Shown here in pieces: positions 31,335 to 39,922 of a stretch of DNA of 48,027 nucleotides. Numbering within the stretch: the stretch's first letter is position 1; every line of letters begins with the position of its first letter. The notes beneath the pieces are model-generated. The model did not search any database. It was given only the letters and a program-made list of their open reading frames with translations, and was not told the origin of the DNA. Location of the stretch: the NCBI GenBank assembly GCA_017520845.1, contig JAFXEU010000087.1, forward strand, positions 1-48,027, written 5' to 3'. Origin of the DNA: Kiritimatiellia bacterium. GTDB lineage: Bacteria > Verrucomicrobiota > Kiritimatiellia > RFP12 > UBA1067. A program made the position numbers and the translations under genes.

Positions 31335-32408
31335 TCAGAATCCGCCCATTATGAGGGAGCCGAAAGTGGAGATGGGCGTCGTATCGCGATAATTGTCGAG
31401 CACCTGGCGCACATCCCGCGTAAGACCTTCAATCTCCTCGTGAACGGCCTTATCGTTGATAAGTTTGCCGAGAGTCCCCTCGCCCTTGTCGATCTTGACC
31501 GCGACCGAATTGAGGTTGGCAAGAAGGTTCGTCGCGGATGTCACGATCGCGCCCGTATCAAGAGACTCTCCCGCTTCCCTGAACGATTTGACGGCCGCGC
31601 TGAAATCTCCGTATACCGGATCGTCCTTCGCCAAAAGCTTTCCAAGGAATCCTTCGGACCTCTCGAGCCTGCCCGATATTTCCGCAATGTTCGCGAGCGT
31701 TTTATCGAGATTGACATGAACCGAATCGTCCGTCATGAGCTTGCCGATCGTGCCGCGTCCCTGACGAAGATCGGTTGTTATGGCGGCGAGATTCGTCGCC
31801 GTCGTCTCTACACCGTCCCAGAGAGTCGTATCCGACGAAAGCATTTTACCGACGGTACCTTCCCCGCGCTCGAGTCTCCCCGCCACAACCTTTACGGATT
31901 CGGAGGCGGCGGACAGATTCGTCACGATCGTCTTAAGCTCCTCTCCCCCGGTGATCGCGTTCACGTTCTTCGCGATACTGGAAATGTCGCGCATCCAATC
32001 GGTGGGTGGTTCACCTTTGAACGCGGTGGAAACAAGATCGAGCTTCTCTCCTTTACCTTCCTCCAGAAGCAGATAGTTGCCGCCCAGCATCGAAAGATTG
32101 CACACGGAAATGCGATAGCCGTCGCGCAGAACGACATCCTTGTCGATCTCCATCACAACGGTAAGATCGTTCTCGCCGAGCACTATCTTTTCGACCTTGC
32201 CGACCTTTGTGCCGCGGTACATAACATTATCCTGCTCTTTAAGCCCGCCTACATCCGTAAACGTGACCCGCGCCTCGACCATGCTCCTGCCGCCGAAAAC
32301 ATCGACCCCCGAGACCACGATCGTGAAATACACCAGAAGCGCCAATACCGCCAGCATGAAAACGCCGACAATCGCTTCCGAAAAAGAATCTTTGCGTTTT
32401 GAACTCAT
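31335..32408 (-). CDS. mlaD: MlaD-like MCE-domain substrate-binding protein
   Basis: Periplasmic lipid-binding subunit of a Mla/MCE transporter that moves phospholipids between outer and inner membranes. One N-terminal membrane helix (AIVGVFMLAVLALLVYFTIVV), then a single MCE domain (VTFTDVGGLKEQDNVMYRG and VGKVEKIVLGENDLTVVMEID by eye) and a long helical C-terminal part with repeated G(K/T)(L/I)GKL(M/I)xD segments. These are hydrophobic repeats of the tunnel-forming helices seen in longer MCE proteins. Start overlaps the mlaF stop (ATGA). Confidence 0.87.
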   Translation of the reverse strand: MSSKRKDSFSEAIVGVFMLAVLALLVYFTIVVSGVDVFGGRSMVEARVTFTDVGGLKEQDNVMYRGTKVGKVEKIVLGENDLTVVMEIDKDVVLRDGYRISVCNLSMLGGNYLLLEEGKGEKLDLVSTAFKGEPPTDWMRDISSIAKNVNAITGGEELKTIVTNLSAASESVKVVAGRLERGEGTVGKMLSSDTTLWDGVETTATNLAAITTDLRQGRGTIGKLMTDDSVHVNLDKTLANIAEISGRLERSEGFLGKLLAKDDPVYGDFSAAVKSFREAGESLDTGAIVTSATNLLANLNSVAVKIDKGEGTLGKLINDKAVHEEIEGLTRDVRQVLDNYRDTTPISTFGSLIMGGF

Positions 32409-33148
32409 ATCGTTGTTCCTTTCGTTGCCGCGATGTACTCCATCGCATACGGATCGGTCGAGTCGAAAAACTCCCGAGGTGTGCCGAAAAACGCGACGCG
32501 CGCGTTGCGCAGCAGAAGAAGCCTGTCCGCTATGGACATCGCGCCCGCGAGATCGTGAGTAACGACAACGGAGGTTACGCCGCGCTCTTTGTTGAATTTT
32601 TTGATGAGCCGGTGAATCATTACGGAAGTAACCGGATCAAGCCCGCTCGTAGGTTCGTCGTAAAGGACAATCTCGGCCTGACGCACCATCGCGCGCGCAA
32701 GCGCGGCGCGCTTCTGCATCCCTCCCGATATCTCGGAAGGATATTTATCGGCCGCTCCCGAAAGCTCCACCGCTTCGAGCGCCTCGGCAACCTTCGCGTC
32801 GATTTCGTCGTCAGTCAGCGAGGTGCACTCCTTCAGCGGAAGCGCGACATTCTCGGCCACCGTCTTCCAGGCAAGAAGCGCTCCGCTCTGAAACAGATAC
32901 GCCATGCGCGAACGGATTTTGTAAAGCTCATCCTCGCCGCAGGCGGCGACGTCGACGCCGTCGACGACGACTTCACCCGACGTGGGAGACAGAAGCCGCA
33001 CGATATGCTTAAGCGTTACGGACTTGCCGACGCCGGACGGACCGATAACGCAGAAGACCTCGCCCTTCTCGACGGAGAACGACACGTCGTCCAGAACGGG
33101 AGAGCCGGAGAATCTCTTGACGACATTTTTAAATTCTATCAACGCCAT
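32405..33148 (-). CDS. mlaF: MlaF-like ABC transporter ATPase
   Basis: Cytoplasmic ATPase of the lipid transporter. Walker A GPSGVGKS, signature SGGMQKRAALARA, Walker B IVLYDEPTSGLDP, and the switch His in VVTHDL are all intact. 247 residues, normal. Gene order mlaE, mlaF, mlaD is the standard one. 14 bases separate it from mlaE. Confidence 0.92.
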   Translation of the reverse strand: MALIEFKNVVKRFSGSPVLDDVSFSVEKGEVFCVIGPSGVGKSVTLKHIVRLLSPTSGEVVVDGVDVAACGEDELYKIRSRMAYLFQSGALLAWKTVAENVALPLKECTSLTDDEIDAKVAEALEAVELSGAADKYPSEISGGMQKRAALARAMVRQAEIVLYDEPTSGLDPVTSVMIHRLIKKFNKERGVTSVVVTHDLAGAMSIADRLLLLRNARVAFFGTPREFFDSTDPYAMEYIAATKGTTI

Positions 33149-33162
33149 AAGTCACACCTCCG

Positions 33163-33981
33163 TCATCTGTAGCATAAGCGCGTGACCATATAACCGAACA
33201 TGAGAATCAGCAGAAAGTTTATGATGACGCTGCGCTGCGTCGCCTTTCCGACTCCCGTCGCGCCGTGCGTCGCGCCGAACCCCTGCGCCACGGAAACGGT
33301 TCCGATGACCAGTCCGAAAATAAGCGCCTTCAAAAGGCCGACATAAAGGTCTTTCAGGTCCACGATTCCCATCGCGCTGGCCATATACTGCTCAAAATCG
33401 ACCCCGAGCTGGGTAACGCCGACGAGTCCGCCGCCCATGACGCCCGTTATGCAGCAGAAAAAACCGAGCAGCGGAGCCATCAGAACAAGCGCAAGAATGC
33501 GCGGCGCCGAAAGAAACCTCACGGGCGAAATCGACATTATCTCGAGAGCGGCGATCTCGTCGTTAACCTTCATCGTGCCGAGTTCGGCCGCGATGGAAGA
33601 GCCCACGCAGGCGGCCAGACAAAGCGCACAGCTGAAAGGCGCCATCTCTCGGATAAGCGATATCATCACCGCGGATCCGAGGAACGATTCCTGGTTGAAG
33701 CGTATGAGTTCAAGCCCCACCTGCAAGGCGAGAATCATTCCGATGAAAAGAGAAACGACCGCTATGACGGGGAGTGTACGGATTCCCGTCACGTAAAGCT
33801 GATGCATCAGCTCCGTACGCGACGTGCGGCGGACGACGACCGACGGGAACGCCGCGACGGACGAAATCAATATGCGCGCCGACCAGCCCAGAGAAGAAAG
33901 CGATGTCAATAAACAGCGAACGACGCTCGCGATCCTTGACCGCGGAGCGTCGTCCCACATCGGCTCTCTGATTACCGTCAT
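33163..33981 (-). CDS. mlaE: MlaE-like ABC transporter permease
   Basis: Membrane permease of the lipid transporter, 272 residues, with the family signatures VVSLFIGMILALQVGLELIRF, LGTMKVNDEIAALEIM and about five membrane helices. The N-terminal 50 residues are longer than E. coli MlaE, and the amphipathic helix could couple to the ATPase. Start overlaps the upstream stop (ATGA). MlaA, MlaB and MlaC partners are not in the window. Confidence 0.9.
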   Translation of the reverse strand: MTVIREPMWDDAPRSRIASVVRCLLTSLSSLGWSARILISSVAAFPSVVVRRTSRTELMHQLYVTGIRTLPVIAVVSLFIGMILALQVGLELIRFNQESFLGSAVMISLIREMAPFSCALCLAACVGSSIAAELGTMKVNDEIAALEIMSISPVRFLSAPRILALVLMAPLLGFFCCITGVMGGGLVGVTQLGVDFEQYMASAMGIVDLKDLYVGLLKALIFGLVIGTVSVAQGFGATHGATGVGKATQRSVIINFLLILMFGYMVTRLCYR

Positions 33982-34766
33982 TTCGCCTTTTCAGGCTGCG
34001 CAGCGGGTTTCCCGCCCGCCGGCGCCGTTTTTTGAACCGCGGGAACCTTCTCGGCGGCGACGGTCGAAGCCGCGCCCGCAGCCGGAGGAACAATGTCAGC
34101 GGCGGGAATCTCCTCGGCCTTCACCGTCTCGACGGGAGGCAGGGGAGCTTCGCGCTTTTCCCAGCCGTTGACGGCTTCAATCGTCTTTTCGATCCGCATT
34201 ACGGCTAAGGCGTCTTTCTCGTAATCCTTCTTGAGAGCTTCCAGCTTTTCAATCCTGTTGGTAACGCCTTCGACAAAGGCATAGCAGCGGGCGGAACCGA
34301 GCTTCGCATCAAAGGTATAGGCGCTGGCTGAACCCTCGGCGATCACGTCATACGACTTTTTGGCCTCGGCCCAGTTATAAAGAGATTCCCGGCAGCACGC
34401 CACGCCGTATTCGGGAGCAAACAGGAGCGCTTCGGGCACGGACTTCTCGTTCACCAGAGCGGTATAAACCTCGAGCGCCTTTGCAAAATCCTCGACTTCT
34501 ACATACTTCGCGGCAAGACGAAGCTTAATGAGAGGACTTACGTCGCGGTCGCCGTATTTCTGAACGGCGTCCTCCAGATCCCGCGTCTGAAAATCTCCGG
34601 CGCCGCACGCGAACACGGCGGCTTCGGCGTCTAAACGACGCTCCCTGCTCATCCACAGATAAACGCCGAGCGCGGCCATACCCGCCACAAGCGCCATAGC
34701 CAAATACTTTTTACCTTCCTTCTTCCACCAATCTGCAAGGGGAATCAATTCTTCGGGAGTGTTCAT
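33978..34766 (-). CDS. YfgM-like membrane-anchored TPR protein
   Basis: 262 residues: an N-terminal cytoplasmic stretch, a single membrane helix (YLAMALVAGMAALGVYLWM), and a periplasmic helical repeat domain with TPR-like YTALVNEKS and YNWAEAKKSYDVIAEG. It ends in a Pro/Ala-rich disordered tail. The layout matches YfgM/BamD-type envelope chaperones that work with the Sec translocon; the function here is inferred. Start overlaps the pcnB stop (ATGA). Confidence 0.6.
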   Translation of the reverse strand: MNTPEELIPLADWWKKEGKKYLAMALVAGMAALGVYLWMSRERRLDAEAAVFACGAGDFQTRDLEDAVQKYGDRDVSPLIKLRLAAKYVEVEDFAKALEVYTALVNEKSVPEALLFAPEYGVACCRESLYNWAEAKKSYDVIAEGSASAYTFDAKLGSARCYAFVEGVTNRIEKLEALKKDYEKDALAVMRIEKTIEAVNGWEKREAPLPPVETVKAEEIPAADIVPPAAGAASTVAAEKVPAVQKTAPAGGKPAAQPEKAK

Positions 34767-35965
34767 TCTTTTTTTCCTTTCTCTTCATAGAGGTCTGACC
34801 AGGCGTTGAGGACGCTCTCATCTCTGCCTTCCGCCCTGAAGACGATGCGATTGTAATCGAGCGCGTCCAAAAAATCTCTGTTGTGGATAAAACGGCTTTT
34901 ACCCTTCACCGGCGGAGAAGACAAGCGTCGCGAACTCTCGAGAAGAAGCGATGCGGTGAAATAAACGGCTTTGGGTATCTTAAGCGACCGGAGCATCAGC
35001 TGCATGACCTTGCGGCCCTGGCCGTCCTTCTTCTCGGCCTTGAAAAGCCCCGTCATCAAGACGGCCGCGCGCAGCGCGTTGGAAACCTCATAGCCCTTCG
35101 AAACCATCATCGTCTCGTATTTGTCGAGCACGGAAAGATATTTCCAAAGAACGCATTTCGCTCCGCTGGAGGAATCGACGTACGACGAGAGCTCCGGCAG
35201 AAGATCGCCGAGCATTCCGCACTCCCACATGAGTTTAAAGGCCTCGCAGCTGTGCCCGTAAGTGAAGAGTCTGAAGACTTCTTCGCAAACGCGCGGCACG
35301 GCGGCGTTCAAGATGCACGAATGGTACTTCTTCATCGCGGCCAGAGTTTTTCGTTCGATCCTGAAACCGAGACGTGAAGAAAACTTAACGGCGCGCATCA
35401 TCCTGACGGGATCTTCCTGGAAGCGTATGTCAGGATCGCCTATGGCGCGGATAATCTTCTTTTCGATATCCTTCATGCCGCCGACCCAGTCGATCACGCT
35501 GAAATCCTTAATGTCGTAAAAAAGACCGTTTACCGTGAAATCGCGCCTGTAGGCGTCCGTCTCCGGCGTGCCGAAGGTATTGTCTTCGAGCGGTCCTTCG
35601 GCGGCATGCTCGATTATTTCGCCGACAGTCTGCGAATTGCGCCTGAAAGTGGCCGTCTCGATAATCTTGCCGCCCGCGAAACGGACGTGGGCCAGACGAA
35701 ATCTCCGACCGATGAGAAAACAGTTTTTAAAGGCTTTCTTAACCTCGGCAGGTTTAGCGGACGTGCCGACGTCAAAATCTTTGGGCGTCCTGCCCATAAG
35801 CAGATCTCTCACTCCGCCGCCGACCAGATAAGCCGTATACCCCAGCGATGAAAGGCGATAGAGAACCTTAAGAGCGTCGGAATCGATGTTTTTTCGGGAA
35901 ATGCAATGCTCCGGACGTTTATAAACGACCGGACCTTTAACTTTTTTCCTCAAAAACGAAAACAT
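34763..35965 (-). CDS. pcnB: poly(A) polymerase I / CCA-adding-type nucleotidyltransferase
   Basis: Class II nucleotidyltransferase, 400 residues. Catalytic head GGGVRDLLMG then KDFDVGT, flanked by GRRFRLAHVRF, which is the poly(A)-polymerase variant rather than a CCA enzyme. The RDFTVNGLFYD and RMMRAVKFSSRLGF motifs follow. It adds poly(A) tails that promote RNA decay by polynucleotide phosphorylase, whose gene lies next to it in the window. First gene of the long envelope operon. No ribosome site is present; a near-consensus promoter ends 8 bases before the ATG. Confidence 0.88.
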   Translation of the reverse strand: MFSFLRKKVKGPVVYKRPEHCISRKNIDSDALKVLYRLSSLGYTAYLVGGGVRDLLMGRTPKDFDVGTSAKPAEVKKAFKNCFLIGRRFRLAHVRFAGGKIIETATFRRNSQTVGEIIEHAAEGPLEDNTFGTPETDAYRRDFTVNGLFYDIKDFSVIDWVGGMKDIEKKIIRAIGDPDIRFQEDPVRMMRAVKFSSRLGFRIERKTLAAMKKYHSCILNAAVPRVCEEVFRLFTYGHSCEAFKLMWECGMLGDLLPELSSYVDSSSGAKCVLWKYLSVLDKYETMMVSKGYEVSNALRAAVLMTGLFKAEKKDGQGRKVMQLMLRSLKIPKAVYFTASLLLESSRRLSSPPVKGKSRFIHNRDFLDALDYNRIVFRAEGRDESVLNAWSDLYEEKGKKE

Positions 35966-35973
35966 TAAAGGAT

Positions 35974-36002
35974 ATTATACTATCCTGCAACTGCTAGGTC
36001 AA
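35974..36002 (-). promoter_or_regulatory. near-consensus promoter of the pcnB operon, leaderless
   Basis: TTGACC (35997-36002), 17 bases, TATAAT (35974-35979). After the -10 there are only 8 bases to the ATG, so the transcript would carry a 5' leader of one or two bases at most. Confidence 0.75.
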
Positions 36003-36020
36003 GAGCACAAATCAAAAACA

Positions 36021-36052
36021 AAAGCCGCAGAGATATAAATCCCTGCGGCTTT
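36021..36052 (-). terminator. rho-independent terminator after pnp
   Basis: Ten-base perfect stem AAAGCCGCAG/CTGCGGCTTT with a 12-base loop, followed on the minus strand by a TTTTGTTTTTG tract. It ends the rpsO-pnp transcript and separates it from the pcnB promoter, which lies just beyond. Confidence 0.9.
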
Positions 36053-36075
36053 CTGCTTGAATAAAGCCTGAATTA

Positions 36076-38181
36076 TCAGGCCTTAGCGTCGAGCTCGGCC
36101 ATAGCGGCCTTGCGGCTGAGCTTGATGCGGCCGCGCTCGTCGACGTCGAGGCACTTCACCATCATCTTGTCGCCGACCTTGCAGACGGCGTCCACGCTCG
36201 GAACGCGCTTGTCGGAGAGTTCGGAGATGTGGCAGAGACCGTCCATACCGGGGAGAATCTCGACGAACGCGCCGAAATCCTTGATACCCGTAACGGTACC
36301 CTCGTATATCTTGCCGGGTTCGGCGACCGCGCTGACCGCGCCGACGGCACGCTTGGCGGCCTCCATCGACTCGAGCGAGGTCGCGAATATCGAGACCTTG
36401 CCGTCGTCGTCGATGTCGATCTGAGCGCCAGTGGATTCGACGATACCGCGGATGTTGGAACCGCCGGGACCGATGAGAGCGCCGATCTTGTCGACGGGAA
36501 TCTGCATCTCCTCGATCCGGGGCGCGTACTTATTGAGTTCGGCGCGCGGAGCGGGAATGACGGTCTCCATAAAGTCGATGATCTGAAGACGCGCGTCGTG
36601 AGCGGCCTTGACGGCGCCCTCGACGAGATCCCACGTAAGACCGCGGAGCTTGAGGTCGACCTGGAAGCCGGTGATACCCTTCCTCGTGCCGCCGACCTTG
36701 AAGTCCATGTCGCCGCAGTGGTCTTCGGCGCCGAGAATATCGGTGACGAGAACCTTCTTCGACTGATCCTCGTTCGTGAAGAGACCGACCGAAATGCCCG
36801 CGACGGTGCGCTTAAGCGGAACGCCGGCATCCATGAGAGCGAGGCAGCCGTTGCAGATCGAAGCCATCGACGAGGAGCCGTTCGAGCCCATGATCTCCGA
36901 AACGACGCGGATCGAATACGGGAAATCGTCGGGGAGAACCTCGGCGATCGAACGCTCGGCGAGAGCGCCGTGACCGATTTCGCGGCGGCCCGTCGAACCG
37001 AGACGGCCGACTTCGCCGGTGCAGTAGGGCGGGAAGTTGTAGTGGAGCATGAAACGCTTGGACGGATCGCCGCCGGTTACGGAGTCGAGCTCCTGGGCGT
37101 CCTTCTTCGTTCCGAGCGTAACTGCCGCGAACGACTGGGTCTCGCCGCGCGAGAACACGGCCGAACCGTGAAGACGCGGAAGAAGACCGACCTGGGCCGA
37201 GAGCGGACGAAGCTCGAACTGACCACGGCCGTCGATACGCTTGCCGTGCTCGAGGACGTTCCTGCGGACCGTCTCGATCTCAAGCGCGTCGAAGAGATGG
37301 ACGAAGCCGACGGCATCGATCTCGGGCCACTTCTCGGAAACCTTCTTTAGGAGATCTTCCTTAATCGCGGAAACCTTACCCTGACGCTCAAGCTTACCCT
37401 TGATGAGAAGAGCCTCGGCGAGAGCGGCGCCGCCCTCCTGACGGATGAAGTCCATCTTGTCCTGGGGCTGGGGAATATCCTTGATGTCCTTATCGGGAAG
37501 ACCGAGCGAACGGCGCATCTCGATCTGGAGATCGATGATCTTCTCGACTTCCTCGTGGGCGCGCTTCAAAGCGGCGATGAAATCCTCGTCGCTGATTTCG
37601 CTCGCGGAGCCCTCCATCATAAGGAACTTACCGCGAAGACCGGCGTAAAGAAGATCGATATCGCTCTTTGCCTTCTGGTCGTGGGTCGGGTTAATCACCC
37701 ACTCGCCGTCGACACGGCCGATGCGCACACAACCGATAGGGCCCATGAAGGGAATCTCGGAGATATGGAGCGCGGCGGAAGCGGCGTTCACGGCGAGGAA
37801 GTCGCCCTCGCGCGTTCCGTCGGTCTGAATCAGAGTCGAGTTTACCTGGACGTCGTTGTAATATCCGTCGGGGAAGAGAGGACGGATGGGGCGGTCGCAC
37901 ATGCGAGCGGTGAGAATCTCCTTGCTCGTCGGACGTGCTTCACGCTTGAAGAAGCCGCCCGGGAACTTACCCGCGGCGTAGAACTTCTCGCGATACTCAC
38001 ACTGCAGCGGGAAGAAATCGATACCTTCGCGCGGCGTGTCAGTATTCGTGACCGCCGTGAAGACGGTCGTATCACCGTAGGACACGGTGACGGCTCCGGC
38101 GGCCTGCTGCGCCAGAAGCCCGGTCTCGATCACGAGGTCCGTCCCCGCGATGTTGACCTTGAACTGTTTTGTACCTTGCAT
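36076..38181 (-). CDS. pnp: polynucleotide phosphorylase
   Basis: Phosphorolytic 3'-5' exoribonuclease, 701 residues. Two RNase PH domains, KH domain with [15 protein letters not shown] near 560, and S1 domain [18 protein letters not shown] near 623 are all in place. Lies 43 bases after rpsO in the classic rpsO-pnp operon. The start has an A-rich AAAAAGAAAAAAC leader and no clear ribosome site, like rpsO. Confidence 0.97.
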   Translation of the reverse strand: MQGTKQFKVNIAGTDLVIETGLLAQQAAGAVTVSYGDTTVFTAVTNTDTPREGIDFFPLQCEYREKFYAAGKFPGGFFKREARPTSKEILTARMCDRPIRPLFPDGYYNDVQVNSTLIQTDGTREGDFLAVNAASAALHISEIPFMGPIGCVRIGRVDGEWVINPTHDQKAKSDIDLLYAGLRGKFLMMEGSASEISDEDFIAALKRAHEEVEKIIDLQIEMRRSLGLPDKDIKDIPQPQDKMDFIRQEGGAALAEALLIKGKLERQGKVSAIKEDLLKKVSEKWPEIDAVGFVHLFDALEIETVRRNVLEHGKRIDGRGQFELRPLSAQVGLLPRLHGSAVFSRGETQSFAAVTLGTKKDAQELDSVTGGDPSKRFMLHYNFPPYCTGEVGRLGSTGRREIGHGALAERSIAEVLPDDFPYSIRVVSEIMGSNGSSSMASICNGCLALMDAGVPLKRTVAGISVGLFTNEDQSKKVLVTDILGAEDHCGDMDFKVGGTRKGITGFQVDLKLRGLTWDLVEGAVKAAHDARLQIIDFMETVIPAPRAELNKYAPRIEEMQIPVDKIGALIGPGGSNIRGIVESTGAQIDIDDDGKVSIFATSLESMEAAKRAVGAVSAVAEPGKIYEGTVTGIKDFGAFVEILPGMDGLCHISELSDKRVPSVDAVCKVGDKMMVKCLDVDERGRIKLSRKAAMAELDAKA

Positions 38182-38224
38182 TGTTTTTTCTTTTTACTGT
38201 TTGTCAATCGTCTGACGGCGCCTG

Positions 38225-38485
38225 TTAGCGGCGGAGGCCGAGGCGCTTGATGAGCTCCTTGTAGCTCTCTTCGTTCTCGCGCTTGAGATAGTCGAGAAGG
38301 TTGCGGCGGTTCTGAACCTTGCGGAGAAGGCCGTGACGCGAGCTGTGATCCTTCTTGTTGGCCTTGAGATGCTCCGTGAGCGCTTCGATCTGCTTGGTGA
38401 GAACGGCGACCTGAACTTCGCAGGATCCCGTGTCACGGTCGTGGCGCTGATATTCGTTACGGATGGCGGCTTTGTCGAGCTTCAT
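38225..38485 (-). CDS. rpsO: ribosomal protein S15
   Basis: Full-length 86-residue S15 ([17 protein letters not shown], then [22 protein letters not shown] seen by eye). It binds 16S rRNA and organises the small subunit platform. The leader carries a GC-rich hairpin and an A-rich AAAGATAAAAACAATG start region, which may be where S15 autoregulates, as in other bacteria with different leader folds. Confidence 0.97.
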   Translation of the reverse strand: MKLDKAAIRNEYQRHDRDTGSCEVQVAVLTKQIEALTEHLKANKKDHSSRHGLLRKVQNRRNLLDYLKRENEESYKELIKRLGLRR

Positions 38486-38569
38486 TGTTTTTATCTTTCT
38501 TTTGGCGTTCGCGAAGTTTCTTTAACTTCTTGAACTTCCGCGACCGGGAAGCGTAAAACCCCGCCAAAA

Positions 38570-38583
38570 GCCCGACATCGGGC
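38570..38583 (-). promoter_or_regulatory. GC-rich hairpin in the rpsO leader (attenuator or terminator)
   Basis: Minus-strand GCCCGATGTCGGGC is followed by TTTTGG, which resembles a small intrinsic terminator about 85 bases before the rpsO ATG. It could terminate the upstream phosphoesterase transcript or attenuate rpsO. Another dyad (GAAGTT/AACTTC) lies between it and the gene. Confidence 0.5.
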
Positions 38584-38653
38584 ACAAGCACCTTCTAATA
38601 TGAAGAGCCCGCGGCAGGGATAACCTCCTGAGACAGTCGCAGGTTTGGCGCAT

Positions 38654-38683
38654 ATTATATCAAATAAGCGCAAATAAGCGCAA
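38654..38683 (-). promoter_or_regulatory. rpsO-pnp promoter with tandem 10-bp repeat
   Basis: TTGCGC (38678-38683), 18 bases, TATAAT (38654-38659) on the minus strand. The spacer and -35 include two tandem copies of GCGCTTATTT, a possible regulator site. Transcription would start about 160 bases before rpsO, leaving a long structured leader (38486-38648). Confidence 0.65.
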
Positions 38684-38769
38684 TCCCAAAACTTCGCTGG
38701 AATATAACCATCTTCCCCCATTTGCCTTTATTATTACTGTTGTACAGAAAATTGCCTAGCGGAGATGTT

Positions 38770-39912
38770 TTACCGGCCACGTTTCTTGCGCAAAGTAATG
38801 ACGGTGATTTCGCTGTCGTTGAAAAGCCTGACGGGAAATCCCGCCCACTGTCCGGATCCCGACGAAACGTAAACCGCGGAGCCGTCCTCTTTTCGGTAAA
38901 GGCCTTTGACGAAACCCTTGTTCGCTCTGGAGACAAGCCAGCTCAACCCCGGCATCACGCCGCCGTGGGTATGGCCGGAAAGCTGAAGATCGGCGCTGTA
39001 CTTGTAACCGTCGCCGTGAATCTTAGAGTAATCCGGCGCGGGGCGATGCTGAAGAAGAATCCTGAATTCGCCGTTCGTGGCGACCTCGAAAACTCTTGCG
39101 GGATCAGGCTTCAGATCGTGCACCCTTTCACACACCGGGTCATTCACTCCGCCGATCGCCAGATCTGACCGCGGAAATACGCATCTGTTATCAAGGATTC
39201 TCAAGCCCCACTTGGCGAAAGTCATTCGCCAATTAAGGGAGTCGAAGTAATATTCGTGATTGCCTGTTGAAAAATAAACGCCGTCTTCCGCCTTTAACTT
39301 TCTGATAGGCTCGAGGTCCTTCTGCCTTTTCGCGCTGTAACCGTCGGACAGATCTCCCGTGACGCAGATCAGATCCGGCTTGGCCGCGTTTGCGAGCTCG
39401 ACGATTTTTTCCGTTCTCCAGCGCCGCGAGGCGGAACTTGCGTGAATGTCGGATATATGTACGATTCTGTAACCGTCGAGGCCTTCAGGCAGATTTTCAT
39501 ATTCGATTAAGACCTCATTCACATCGGGAGCCTTATACCCGTTGTAAACGCCGATCGCCGCGACTGTCCACGCCAGCACGGGAAGAGCGACAACCCATCC
39601 CATACGCCACCGGCCAGAAGGATAGCGCCTGGAAACGAAAAATCTGACGGGCAGCGCCAAAAGCGTAAACGCGAGCAGTATACACATCCCCGAATAGGCC
39701 CAGTTCCAGAACCATATAACCTTCTCGGGCAATTCCGGCGCAAACGCGTTGCCTCCTAACGCTTCGAAGCAGACGAACTTGGATGCGCAGAAAAGAAACA
39801 CCATCGTCCAGATCGCCTGACCGCGCGTCCGGATTTTGCCCGCAAGAACAAATGCGGGCATTAAAAGTCCGGCGAAAACGAACGGAAGTATCGTGAACAG
39901 CGTTTTAAACAT
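38770..39912 (-). CDS. membrane-anchored metallophosphoesterase (YkuE/YaeI-like)
   Basis: 380 residues. The N-terminal 130 residues hold about four membrane helices, then a calcineurin-like domain with intact HISDIHAS, TGDLSDG, TGNHEYY, ILLQHRP and SGHTHGG. It is similar in plan to YkuE/YaeI phosphodiesterases that act at membranes, possibly on lipids or nucleotides; substrate unknown. It starts 10 bases after the clpC stop, so it is co-transcribed with the McsA-like and clpC genes. Confidence 0.85.
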   Translation of the reverse strand: MFKTLFTILPFVFAGLLMPAFVLAGKIRTRGQAIWTMVFLFCASKFVCFEALGGNAFAPELPEKVIWFWNWAYSGMCILLAFTLLALPVRFFVSRRYPSGRWRMGWVVALPVLAWTVAAIGVYNGYKAPDVNEVLIEYENLPEGLDGYRIVHISDIHASSASRRWRTEKIVELANAAKPDLICVTGDLSDGYSAKRQKDLEPIRKLKAEDGVYFSTGNHEYYFDSLNWRMTFAKWGLRILDNRCVFPRSDLAIGGVNDPVCERVHDLKPDPARVFEVATNGEFRILLQHRPAPDYSKIHGDGYKYSADLQLSGHTHGGVMPGLSWLVSRANKGFVKGLYRKEDGSAVYVSSGSGQWAGFPVRLFNDSEITVITLRKKRGR

Positions 39913-39922
39913 GAGTTAAAAA

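Noticed and set aside
38491..38721. 76-codon frame upstream of rpsO
   Set aside because: It covers the rpsO promoter and leader hairpin and reads like non-coding sequence, so it is treated as leader.
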